The position numbers and the translations under genes are program-made. Below, piece after piece: positions 32,401 through 47,372 of a stretch of 64,000 nucleotides of DNA; within the stretch, counting starts at the first letter, position 1; every line of letters begins with the position of its first letter. Origin of the DNA: Macrotis lagotis (Eukaryota > Chordata > Mammalia > Peramelemorphia > Peramelidae); NCBI RefSeq assembly GCF_037893015.1, contig NC_133658.1, forward strand, positions 17,294,268-17,358,267, written 5' to 3'. The notes under the pieces are model-generated. The model did not search any database. It was not told where the DNA came from and saw only the letters and a program-made list of their open reading frames with translations.

Positions 32401-34070
32401 GTGAAGGAAAGGCCCCACACCTGCCTGGGCTGCTGGACCCTCAAGTGGGCCCCAGGGAATGAGCTCTGAATACATCTGGCGGCTAGGACTCCAGTCGAAC
32501 CCTCCCGGGCTGGAGAGAAGGGGCGACTTCTGGGTTTTGTAAGGTGAAAAAGAGCAATAAGGGTTCCTCCAGGTGAAGGTAGGGAAATGGAGGAGAAGAC
32601 TTAGTATCCCTGAGAATTCACAAACGGAGGAGGAAAGAAGCAAAGGAGGGAAAGAAGCGAGATTCGACGGCCTTTCCTAAGACGCCCTAGCTTGGGCTGA
32701 AAATGTCTTTTCCGTTTGGGGACTCTTTTTTTCCTTTAGCGTTTGACAGAACGGAGAGTGAAAACTTGCTTTGCCCCAGGGGAGGAAAAGCTGGCGGGAG
32801 GGAAGCCCGCAGGCGGGGGCCCGACCCCGCAAGTCAGCAAGTCCTTTGTGGCTGCGGTCCAGCTAGGACCCTGGCCTTGGTGATGGCTCCGTCTAAGTTC
32901 CCCGGGAGCTGCGAGCCTACTCTACAGCAGGCTGGGGCTGGGTTGGTGTCCACCGCTCGGAGGAAGACGTGTTGGGTGGAGGAGGGGGAACCGAACTATA
33001 GTTAGGAGGAGAGACACCATTTGCCTCCCTCTCCCCATCTTCCGCGTTCGTCCTCTGGCCCGGGAGCTTTTACTGCCTCCTTCAACCTGCTAGGTGATAG
33101 GTGCTGGAGGTGACAGCAGAGCCGAAACAGTTCCTTCCCTGGAGAAGCTTACAGTCTCAACTCCATCTCACTGTCGGGCCGGCCCTTGAACCTTCTCTGA
33201 ATTCCCCCGAAGGGCAATGACCGACCCACTGCCCATCCAGGGCGCCTAGTGTGCTCCTTGAGAAGGGGAATGGAGACCAGAATGTCAAAGATCTTTTCGG
33301 CAGCTACTCCAAAAACCCTTCCCCCCTCCCCCTCTCTTCTCCACTCAAGTCCCCCAGGGGTCTGTTAACTTGGCTTTGGGGATGGGCGAGGGAGGGAGGA
33401 AGATGGAGGTTACAGTCGCCTGGGTTGGGGGAGGGGGAGAAGACTGGTTGGAGCAAGGGGATAATTCATTTGTTTTCCAAAGTGCGAAATTTGGATGGCA
33501 GCTGTCGCGGGCGCGAAGAGAAAGTGTTCCCTGACCTCAGGGTTCTACCCTTTGACACCATCCGATATCCCCTAACAGCCAGATTCTTCTGCGAGACCTC
33601 GACCCCACGATCCCCATTGTCCTCAAAAATACCTTCTTCCTCCCCATGCGAGGACAAGCTGCTAAAATTTCCCCAAGATCTTCTAATTATTAGACCCGTG
33701 GACTGAACATCTATAGGGACACACGATCCTATTCACCCCCCCCACACACACACACACAAAGAGAAAATTGGAAAAAAGTCAACAAGCCCGTCACTTTTTT
33801 TTTTTTTGTAAACAGCAGATCATAGAAAGGAAGGACTTCTCAAACATGTGTCCTTTATTCGGTCATGGACTGGACATAGCTAACTGGGGGAGAATGGAGG
33901 CAACGGATTGGGAGGGGAGTAAAAGACTAACTCGGCGGGTTTTGGTTTTGATTTTGATTTTTTCACGTCAGGGAGTTTAAGGCACGGATTGAGAACTAAA
34001 GGAGGAGGCAAGAAGGTGGCAGGAGGAAGAAGGTCGAATTGCTGTAGTTTCTCCAAGTTGGAACTGCACT
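32401..34070. other. Unique EBF2 upstream sequence
   Basis: No gene was recognised. An EBF-like CCCCAGGGGA lies at 32774-32783, an L2-like fragment at about 33,070-33,160 (minus), and a short CA run at 33,740-33,760. Confidence 0.4.
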
Positions 34071-34079
34071 CTCCCAAAG

Positions 34080-34215
34080 TGCAATAATGTAACGAGTTTC
34101 CTCCTTCTGATACCGCAACATTGTAACCTTGATGTAACCACGGACGATATTAGCCGTGAGAACACTGTTACAAGCTGCAACGTTGTTGCAGTTGTTCCCA
34201 CAATCGTTACAATCC
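34080..34215. promoter_or_regulatory. Cluster of TGTAAC/GTTACA motifs
   Basis: TGTAAC occurs at 34088-34093, 34122-34127 and 34133-34138, and its complement GTTACA at 34167-34172 and 34206-34211. Nearly palindromic TGCAACGTTGTTGCA lies between. No repeat family was recognised. Confidence 0.35.
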
Positions 34216-34902
34216 TTGTGGCCGGCTCCCCTTCCCCATCCAGACTTGGGCTCTTAGCGCTTACCTAGAAATGACGCTGCCCACCCAGCTCCCAGCAGGG
34301 GTCCTATTCCTTTATCAAGCTCCCACTCTCCCGGATGGATAGTCTTCTGAACATTATGACAGCTCCCAAACAGATCGAAAAGCCAACAGGGAAGGATAAA
34401 TCTCTCTCTCAAATAATCCCCTTTAAACACATCAGATCTCATACCCATGGCTACAGCGAATTTAAATTCAGCAGAAACGACTTAGCACCTTTCTAAAGAG
34501 AGAAGAGGACTTTCTGAAACTGAGGTCAGGTTCACTCCTTCCTGTGCAAACGACCTTTAGAAACCATGTGTCTGTCCTCTAGCGGGGAATAACCCAAAAT
34601 ACACTGGCCAGGGATCCGCTGTAGCTAATGAACCCCCGATGCTTTAACTTGATTCATTCATTCTCTCATTTGGGTCTGTCTCTGTAGGTCTTTCCTTCTC
34701 TCGTCTCTTTCTCCCGGTCCTTTCCTCTCCTCTCTTCTCTTGTCTTTTTCTCTCTTGTCTCTTTTGTTTCTATCTCTTCTCTTTCTTCCTCTTGCCTGAT
34801 TTCTCAGCCTCTGTTTCAGTCGGTTTCTGTCTCTCCCCTCTGCCCCTTCTTGGCTTTTAAACAGAGTCCCTGCCTTAGGAAAGCTTTCAGGCTTTAGGCA
34901 AG

Positions 34903-34918
34903 CCCCCCCCCCCCCCCC
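34903..34918. repeat. Poly(C) run
   Basis: C16. Confidence 0.95.
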
Positions 34919-34919
34919 A

Positions 34920-35180
34920 ACCCCCTAATGAGGCTCGGAAATGTAGACGCTGTCGCTTTAACGCCGAACCAGCTGATTGTCTCCTACGGCAGATGGCCTC
35001 GGAGTCCAGATTTGCATTCATTGTCCTCAAATCTGTTTTCGCGCTGGTGTTGGAGATTTCCGCAGCAGCAGCAGCAGCAGCAACCGCAGCAGCAGCAGAG
35101 GATTCATCCCCAGATCAGAATACAAAAAGAGAGAGGGCATGAAAATAACACCCAGCCGGTGTGGTTTTTAATGGGCACCC
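34920..35180. promoter_or_regulatory. Possible conserved upstream element with octamer and CAG repeat
   Basis: Repeat-free sequence with E-boxes CAGCTG and CAGATG (34,970-35,000), octamer ATTTGCAT at 35010-35017, and a CAG/CAA-rich run at 35061-35098. Whether it is transcribed is unknown. Confidence 0.3.
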
Positions 35181-35599
35181 AGGAAGCGGCTCTTGGAGAG
35201 GTGCGGCTGGGCTTGCAGCTAGTGGCCGCCCGGCTGCGCTCCAGTTTCGCTCCCAGCCAGTCCTTCCCTTTCCCTTCCTGCGGCATCGGCGCAGAATGTG
35301 TTCAGAGCGACGGGTCGCCCTCTCTCCCTCCCCGAGAACTAGGTATCCCGAGCCGCCGCCCCCCACCCCTTCTCCCCACCTGGCCTTCAATCGCTACTCT
35401 CCTCAGTAAGCGATTGTAAATTCCTAAATCGATTGGGTGTTTCTGGGTCTGTGTGGAAGAAGCTCGGGGCTCCCTCGCACTCCACACTGACTGGCCTCTT
35501 ACCCTGACCCCAGGACGCTAAGTTCTTCCTTGGATTGTCTGTTAGACTTCTGGTTTTTTTCTCCTTTTCCCCTTCTTAGTAGGCAACATTTAAACCAAG

Positions 35600-35840
35600 T
35601 TCTCTCTCTCTCTCCTCGCTTCCTTCCTTTTTTTCTTTTTCTTCCCTTCTCTTTATCCCTTTTTCTCCTACTCTCTCCTCTCTTAAGCTCTCTTTCTTTT
35701 TTACTTTTTCTCTTCCCTTTCATCTCCCCCTTTCCCTTTCCCGTGACTTTCAGCTTTCCCCTTTTCTCTCCTTTCCCCCTTTTCTTCTTTCTCTTCTCTT
35801 TCCTACTCTCGCCCCTCTTATTGTCTCTGTCTTTCTCTGG
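35600..35840. repeat. Pyrimidine-rich tract
   Basis: CTTT/CCTT-rich low-complexity sequence just upstream of the CpG island. Confidence 0.85.
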
Positions 35841-35869
35841 CAGCTACAAGGGGGCCCTGGAGGAACATT

Positions 35870-35940
35870 AGATTGTGCGCTCCTTGAGAGCAGGGTCTAG
35901 TTTTTGCCTTTGTACCCCACGCCTAATAAATATTATTTGA
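35870..35940 (+). mobile_element. L2 LINE 3' end remnant
   Basis: GCGCTCCTTGAGAGCAGGGT and CTAATAAATATTATTTGACT match the L2 3' terminus. It is the last interspersed repeat before the repeat-free EBF2 core. Confidence 0.6.
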
Positions 35941-37172
35941 CTGCCTGTCTCTGTCTCTGTCTCCTCCCCAAGAGCTGGGGCTGTCGCTCCCTCTTTCCTT
36001 CCTCCCATCTCTTCCACCACCCACCAGAAGTATTTGCCAAACAACTTCCAACGCGCCCGCCCAGAGGCTCCAAAATAAAGCGCGCGGGTCCCCGAGTCCG
36101 TGGAGAAGCCGGTGGGGAGGCTGGTAGCGATCAGCTCCAGGGGCAAAGTTTCCCCACACCGCAGCGCGTGTGGGCCCACACTCTCCCTGTCTTTACAAAT
36201 GTGTAGGCGTTCATACATAAAGAGGCAGTGGCGGAGCCTGCCTCCAGTGGGTGTCTGGAACCGGAGAGCGAGCCGCGCGCCCTAGGCGCGCACCGAGCAG
36301 GCGGCAGCTGGCCGGGCCCCGCGGCGGAGCGCCCGGCTCCCGTGCTCCCGAGACAGCCGAGCGCGGCCGGTGGAAGGGAAAACTTCTCCGGGCGCCCTGG
36401 GAGCGCCGGGAGGGAGAGCTAGGTGGGAGCTCTCACCTCCGGGACACGGCGAGGCAGCCGGAGCTGGGCAGGGGCTGGAGGGCGCCTCCGGCTCGCCCGC
36501 CGCCCTCCAATCGGGCGCCTCTATGCAAATGAGCTGTCCTTATCGGGAAGGGGGGCTCCGCCTCCTCGGGGTGGCCCTCGGCTCGCAGTAACCCATTCAT
36601 GGGGCCTCGGAGCGGCTGCATCCCGGCTCCCCCTCTCTCGGAGCAGCCAGCTTCTCACTAGATCCATTTCTTCCCTTGGCTCTGACAAGCCATCCTGGGC
36701 TTTTCTCCACCCCACCCCCCTCCTTCACCACCCCCCGACACCCCACCTTTTTTTTTTTGGTTTGGAGTTGGAGTGGTGGGGAGGAAAGGGGAGGGGGGCT
36801 GGGAGGGAGGAAGGGGGCGAGATTAGGCAGCCGTCCATCTCCTCCTGCTTCTCCCAGAAAACAGGTGATGCTCCTGGCCGGCGAACGCTCTCTGGATGCG
36901 GGCCGGGCTGCGGAGGGAAGGATGTTCTAGGCGCGCGCAGGGGAAGGCCGGCCGCAGGAGCGAACTTGCCGACGGCGGGCAGGGGAGGCCGAGGCAGCCA
37001 AACTTTGACGGAGGCCTACCTCGCCGAGCAGCCGCTGCGAGCCGACCCAGGCCCACACCCAAACTTTGACTCTCGCTCTCTTTCGAGGACTTCGACGTTT
37101 TTGGGGGTGGGGGGAAGGAACCCTTGGCTGTGCCAGTCTCGTGCCTAGCCAGGACTCGGTGGATACTGGCCA

Positions 37173-37173
<1 letters not shown>

Positions 37174-37240
<67 letters not shown>
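37174..37240. repeat. (CA)n microsatellite just upstream of the EBF2 start codon
   Basis: This is an almost pure CA run, with one CAAAC interruption near its right end, followed directly by T9. It ends 45 bp before the ATG, so it is probably in the 5' UTR or core promoter. Confidence 0.95.
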
Positions 37241-37285
37241 TTTTTTTTTAAAGAGGCGGCTGTTTTAGTGGATCAGGCTTTTTAA

Positions 37286-37416
37286 ATGTTTGGGATTCAA
37301 GATACGTTAGGAAGAGGACCAACTCTCAAAGAGAAAGCTCTAGGCGCCGAGATGGATTCGGTCCGGTCCTGGGTTCGAAACGTCGGAGTGGTGGATGCAA
37401 ACGTGGCTGCACAAAG
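37286..37416 (+). CDS. EBF2: EBF2 coding exon 1
   Basis: This exon encodes residues 1-43 and two bases of Ser44. The reading begins [12 protein letters not shown] and ends VVDANVAAQ. An in-frame TAA at 37283-37285 directly precedes the ATG, so the frame cannot extend upstream. The M-F-G-I-Q start is shared by vertebrate EBF proteins. The Kozak context is weak (T at -3, T at +4), whereas the in-frame ATG at 37352 (Met23) has G at -3 and G at +4. The donor is AAAG|GTAAAT. The segment before about residue 35 is the divergent N-terminal tail; the DNA-binding domain begins near the exon's end. Residue 18 is Ala where I recall Ser in human EBF2. Confidence 0.96.
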
Positions 37417-42360
<4,944 letters not shown>

Positions 42361-42424
42361 GAACAAGGTAATGAGAAGACCAACAACGGCACCCACTACA
42401 AACTACAGCTCCTTTACAGCAACG
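42361..42424 (+). CDS. EBF2: EBF2 coding exon 3
   Basis: This 64-nt exon encodes residues 97-117 and the first base of Gly118. The reading EQGNEKTNNGTHYKLQLLY matches the COE DNA-binding domain, and EQGNEKTNNGTHYK is the EBF2-type sequence. The acceptor is CTCTTTCTAG|GAA and the donor AACG|GTGAGA. Introns 2 and 3 are short (1,312 and 437 bp). Confidence 0.96.
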
Positions 42425-42861
42425 GTGAGACCTTGTGCAGTGTAGAAAGGGGAAAGGATAAAGGGGGGAGGCTTTGCGGTTTTCAAACGAAAAGGGACTT
42501 GAACTCGCAGCTCTGAAGTCCTGATGGGGACTACCCCTCTGGTGACTTCCAGAGGAGGAACTCGGGAGGCCACAGAAGCTGAGCAGTCTGGGGGAAGTAA
42601 GCTGTGGAAGAGGGGAGGCTGATCTAGCGGGGAAACCGAGTCCGGCCTGAGCCCCCAGGGGTTGCTGAGCAAAGAGAAAAAGTAGAAAACTTAAGGGGCT
42701 ACACCGCACTCAAGCTTAATAACCTTGCGTTCTCCCACGCACCGGAGTTTCACACTCTCTTTTCCTTGGGTAACTTCAAAGCTCTCATCTATTTATTTGT
42801 ATAAATACATTTGGCGGGGCCGAATGAGTGACATCTCTGCCTTCTGTATTCCCCCTCCCAG
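42425..42861 (+). other. EBF2: EBF2 intron 3 (437 bp)
   Basis: GT-AG intron with unique sequence. No repeat or other feature was recognised. Confidence 0.9.
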
Positions 42862-42917
42862 GAGTCAGGACAGAACAGGACCTCTTTGTCCGACTCATCG
42901 ACTCGGTCACGAAGCAG
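42862..42917 (+). CDS. EBF2: EBF2 coding exon 4
   Basis: This 56-nt exon completes Gly118 and encodes to Gln136, reading VRTEQDLFVRLIDSVTKQ. It is part of the COE DNA-binding domain. Position 126 is Phe (TTT); I recall Tyr here in mammalian EBF proteins, so this may be a lineage substitution. The acceptor is CCCTCCCAG|GA and the donor CAG|GTGAGC. Confidence 0.95.
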
Positions 42918-43471
42918 GTGAGCTGAGCGGGCCGCCTTTGGGCCCCCTTTCCTCCCCCTTCCTCCCCCTTCCTTTCCTTCTCTCCCCCAAACCTTCTCTG
43001 CCTTCTCCCTTTTCATTTTCCTCCAGCCTCTCCTCTTTTCCTACTCATTGCTCCCTCTAGACGGTCTCCAAATTCACGGCTAAGCCTTGGGGTCCCCGTC
43101 GACTGAGAGGTACCAGTGACAAAGAAAAGCGAGTAGGGAGAAGCCCCCTTTCTAATTAACAGCCAACTAGCCCCGGGTGACGATCTCAAAGGGAGGGCAA
43201 ATTTGGAACAATTCGGGCAAAGGGGATTCAGGCAAAAAATATTTCCCCCCGGAGATACATTACGATGTGGCAGAAAGGTGGTATTCTGTAACCTTCTTCC
43301 CACATTTTCCTAGGCCTTGCCTCAGTTGTCCATTTCATCCCTCTCGCCTTTGCTACCTGGGAAATCACCTTTAAAAAGTGCAGGAGGAGAAAGTTGGTTG
43401 GATTTGTTTTAAACTCGTCTTTCCTTTTCTCTCTCTCTCTCTCTCTCTCCTTCATTCTCTTCTCCTGGCAG
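42918..43471 (+). other. EBF2: EBF2 intron 4 (554 bp)
   Basis: GT-AG intron, pyrimidine-rich at both ends. A (CT)n run at about 43,430-43,450 lies just before the acceptor. Confidence 0.9.
43430..43450. repeat. (CT)n run in the exon 5 polypyrimidine tract
   Basis: A pure CT run about 20-40 bases before the intron 4 acceptor. Confidence 0.9.
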
Positions 43472-43545
43472 CCCATAGCTTATGAGGGCCAGAACAAGAA
43501 CCCCGAAATGTGCAGAGTCCTCCTCACCCACGAAGTTATGTGCAG
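43472..43545 (+). CDS. EBF2: EBF2 coding exon 5 (first half of zinc knuckle)
   Basis: The exon encodes Pro137 to Cys160 and two bases of Ser161, reading [20 protein letters not shown] and then EVMC. His156 and Cys160 are the first two zinc ligands of the COE zinc knuckle (H-x3-C-x2-C-x5-C). The acceptor CTCCTGGCAG is preceded, about 20 bases upstream, by a pure (CT)n run that forms part of the polypyrimidine tract. The donor is GCAG|GTAAGT, a consensus donor. Confidence 0.97.
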
Positions 43546-45419
43546 GTAAGTGGACTTTTTTTGTTGTTGTTTGCGACGTCGCTCAATGATTCTCTGAAGA
43601 GAGGGCGAGACGGGGAGAGACGCAAGGAGACCCTTGACTCGAGACTAGAGATGGAGAGACCCTTCTGCCATCTTGGGCTCCTGCCTCTCCTTGCCCGACC
43701 CCACGAGTGGATATCTCGGACAGGGGTTAAAAGGGCTAGAAGGGGAGAATAGACGGGGGAGCAGGTGTGTTCCTATTGTAGACAAAGCCCCCTTCTCCAC
43801 AAATTTCCTAGGACCCCTCCAAGAATCTTGGAAATCGAATAAACAACCAATTGCCCAATAGAGATGACCTGAACCGGGTTGGAATGGGGTTAGACAGTCT
43901 CCATGGCATAGACGAGAACACGCTGGCGCTCAGGCAAGGGGTAAATAAAAAAAAAGAGAAGAAAACCCTTGAATTGCAGGGGTGGCCCGTTTTACAAAAT
44001 CCCCCAGCATAAGGACAAGGGATGACCCCTCAAAAGAGAACCAGCTTAGCCTCCCCACACGGCACGGGACCCTGCTTGCTGCGGAGGCCACCCCGGGGAT
44101 GGGGGGGCCAGCCTTGACCCGGGCTAGCCTCAGTGAAAGGGACTGGCATCTTCTTAATCCATCACTGCCCGCGGCAGAAGTGTTAAGTCTCGCCTTGGGC
44201 TGGGGGAGACTTTGGATGTGAGGCGGCCTCAGAGGAGGCAGATAAAACAGCCTTTGGATGTTTTCTAAGTTCTGTCCCGCGCGCGGAAATGTCTCACCTA
44301 TGATTTCACCTCGAAGGGAAATTGCTTAGGGCCTCCAGGGACTGGCCAGGCCCTCCGACCTACAGCTGAGGGCCATAGCAGCTCCTTTTCTAGGGAAAGT
44401 TCTTGAGGGCCTGGGTCCTATGGGGGGGGGGGGGGGAGGATTAGGAAAACCTTTATTTGCAGTCGGGAAAAGCTAAGCATTGACTTCTGGTTCATGCACT
44501 TCTCTGGGGCTAGGCTGGTCTGTCCCACCTCCTGGGCTCCTTCACTTGAAGGATTTAATGGGATCCAATCCCCTCGTTTCCAGTATTTTAGGGGCTTCAG
44601 GAAGGGGGGCAGTGTTAGTGATTTCCTCGGCTGGAAAGATGGCTTTAGAAATCTCACAATGTAGGGGGGGGGGGAGACTGGATTGAAGAGAATCTTTTTT
44701 TGGAGGGAGGGGGGAGAAGAGGCCAGACTCTCAGTTTTTCTTCTCAATTTCTTGCTTCGATTTTGGTTTCTAACGAGTCCACCCGCTTGAAGAGAAAACA
44801 GCTTTTTCTCCCCTCCAGCTTGGAAAGAAGGCACCCCTTCCTTCCTGATTTCACCCCATCCCCGAGCCTGAAGCCCCCCCCCCCCCCCTTCTTCTCCAGT
44901 CAGGAGAGGCCCCTAGATGAATTTCTGGCCTCTTTGCTGGCTGCTCTGGTTCTTCCCCAGCGGGGGCCGAGAGAAACCTTCACCACCCGACGTGCTTGCT
45001 TTCGGGTCTGCCCAAATACCAGCCCGAGAAACTCGGCCAACCTAAAGGTCCCTTTGGCCACCGGGTCTCCCCGGAGGTGCGGAGGCCGGCCTCCTTTCCC
45101 GTCAAGGTCCGGGGTCGCTTCATCTCTCTGAGCCCCGGCTACCCGCCGCAGCCGCCGGCCGGGTCTCTACGGGCCTGGTTAATCCGGGAAGCAATCCGGA
45201 GAGCTCCTTTCTGGGTGATACCTAGTTCCAGAGCACAGGGCCTCGGGCCGGCTCATCAGAGGACTAGAGTTAGAGTCCTAGAACCCCTCTCCTCCCGCTG
45301 CCCCTTAACCGGCTTTGTTTGGAGACACCCTCCCAGAGAAGGAACTGCCCATTGTCTGGCGGACTACACCTAGCCATTTAAAAGAGCCAGAGCCACCCCA
45401 CCCCGCTGCAGGACCCGCC

Positions 45420-45610
45420 TGACTGCGGGATTGCTATTTGGTTTTGAAGCCTAATCCAAGGCTCCTTATTTTATGCTGTTTAAATAAGAGGCGGCAGGCA
45501 TCAATTTTTAAAAGCTTCTAGTTTAGTCTGCATTAGCAACAGAATATAAAATTTTAATGCACTGGAACTTCTCGGCAGTTTGGAGAACAGCAGAGTTTGG
45601 CTATTGTTCC
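45420..45610. promoter_or_regulatory. Possible conserved element in intron 5
   Basis: Repeat-free, AT-shifted block amid GC-rich sequence, with TAATCC (bicoid-like) at about 45,452 and GCATTAGCAACAG at about 45,530. No direct evidence of conservation is available here. Confidence 0.3.
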
Positions 45611-45666
45611 CCCCTCCCAGTCTTCCCCCCACCCTCCTTTTCTGTTAAGATTCTTCGCTGTGGGTG

Positions 45667-45708
<42 letters not shown>

Positions 45709-45812
45709 CTCACCCCTATTATTAGCTCTCTCTAACCCCGACCAGCTGCCCCATCTCTCAGAAGGAGAATTTATCAATCATCGGCTAGGTGCTGGGCTCA
45801 GGGGCAGTGGTG

Positions 45813-45960
45813 ATCAGAACACTTAGCCCTGGTTTCCAATCCTGTATCAGTGGCATCTGAGTTATGTGACCCTGGACCAGTCCCTTATCCTCCCTGTATC
45901 CTCAGGCAGCTGGGCAAGACTGCTAGAGGAAGCAGTCGATCTGCATCCTGGAGGAGTGTT
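45813..45960 (+). mobile_element. MIR SINE
   Basis: TTATGTGACCCTGGACCAGT is the MIR core. It is the first interspersed repeat after the repeat-free EBF2 core. Confidence 0.5.
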
Positions 45961-46689
45961 CCGCTGAGTAGATTCCCGACCGCCCCCCCCCCCCCCCCCC
46001 CCGCCCAAGCAAATTAGGTTTCTCACCTACAAAAAAAAAATCTCCTCTCACCCCCCCCCCCCCCCATCCCCAACAGTAAAAACCTAGAATTTTGGTCAGG
46101 AACTAAAGGAGACCAAAATTTTTTAAAGTCCTAAGAGTTCGCCCTAGGGGGGGGGGGCCGGTATCCACTCGAAACGACTAAATAAAAGTCAAGTATAAGG
46201 TTAATATTTCCCCAAATCATGGGATTGGGGGGGGGCAATCAAATGCCTCTCTATGTGTGCCACTAACGGAGGTACGAATGCAATCCATTCTGCTCTTACT
46301 AAACCACATCCCCAGGCAGCCTCCTTCTTAGGCTCCCTTCCCATTAGATTGGGGAAGAAAAGTTCTCCTGATTTGCAACTTTTGCAATACAGATCCCTGG
46401 GCCTCCACAACTTGGGAGGGAGGATTTGAAGGCCCAGGTCCAGAGTGGTTAGAGAACATAATTAGTTTCATTTGCATTAAGTCCTCGACATAACCGAACA
46501 CACTCCCCCGTGTCCCCAGCATTCTTGGCCACTGGATTCTAAGGAGCCTCCTGTGGAAAGAGGGCACCCATCTGTAGGGGGGAGAGCCACAAAGTTGGGG
46601 GGAAACCCTATTTCTCCAGGAATCACTTTACTTCTAGTCTTCTCAACTGTCCCCCTCCCCTTCCTCATTTTGCCAATTATTAGCCAAGA

Positions 46690-46975
46690 GAACTCTCCTC
46701 CGGTCTGTTGCTGCCAGCCGCCCCTGCGCCCTCAATGCTCAGAGGGTTAAAAGATATTATAATTTGAACAGAAGTAGTCTCGAGGCCTACAGCTGGCTAA
46801 TAACAGAGTTGTATTGAGGGCTCCAAAGCCCCACAGCTGTGACTTTTCGCCACAAGGCTCAGGCTAGACAGGAGCCTAATCAGATGGGCCAGCCGGCCAG
46901 TGGGGCCAGTGTCTTTATCGGCCAGATGGTGTGAATTTAGACACTTTTGTTATGCAATCACAGGGAGGAGTTGAA
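46690..46975. promoter_or_regulatory. Possible intronic enhancer in intron 5
   Basis: Repeat-free block with E-boxes CAGCTG (46,791 and 46,834 area) and CAGATGG (46,881 and 46,923 area), a TTATCGG GATA-like site (about 46,916) and TAATCAGATGG. The density of E-boxes suits a neural bHLH target, but this is inference. Confidence 0.35.
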
Positions 46976-47372
46976 GAGGAAAGAACAAAACAAAGGCCGC
47001 CATGCTGGGCGCTTATTTGAGTTTGAAATTAGAGACAGATTTTGGAAAGTTGAGGTCTGAATTTGAAAAGCAGTTTTGTTTTTTGAGGGGCACTGGTTGG
47101 TCTGGTTCAGAAGCTTGACTAACTGGACACCCTGTTTGGAAGACTGTCTCCTCTCTCCTACCAGAAGTAGTAGCACTATTGATGATGAGGATGATGACGA
47201 TAACAATAATATTAATAATAATAACCAATAACAGTACAGGAAAAGGGCCTTGGAAAATCTTCACGTGCTCTAGAAATGTGGTAAGAGTAAGGAGTTGAAC
47301 AATGGGCATGGTGATAAGATCAAACAGCTGCTCATTGTCTCTCCAGTCTTATATTTATGACAAATATATTTT

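Larger units (their letters stand above)
44422..46235. repeat. Cluster of G/C homopolymers in intron 5
   Basis: G15 (44422-44436), G11 (44664-44674), C15 (44874-44888), C20 (45983-46002), C15 (46051-46065), G11 (46147-46157) and G9 (46227-46235) occur within 1.8 kb. A (CT)n run lies at about 45,671-45,705. Confidence 0.92.

Noticed and set aside
35010..35024. SOX/POU composite site from ATTTGCATTCATTGT
   Set aside because: The octamer is present, but the SOX-like half is in the wrong orientation relative to the canonical composite element.
36423..37148. 241-codon open frame directly upstream of EBF2
   Set aside because: GC-rich composition explains the openness, and the translation has no known similarity. 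It could only matter as an upstream ORF if transcription starts before 36.4 kb, which cannot be judged here.
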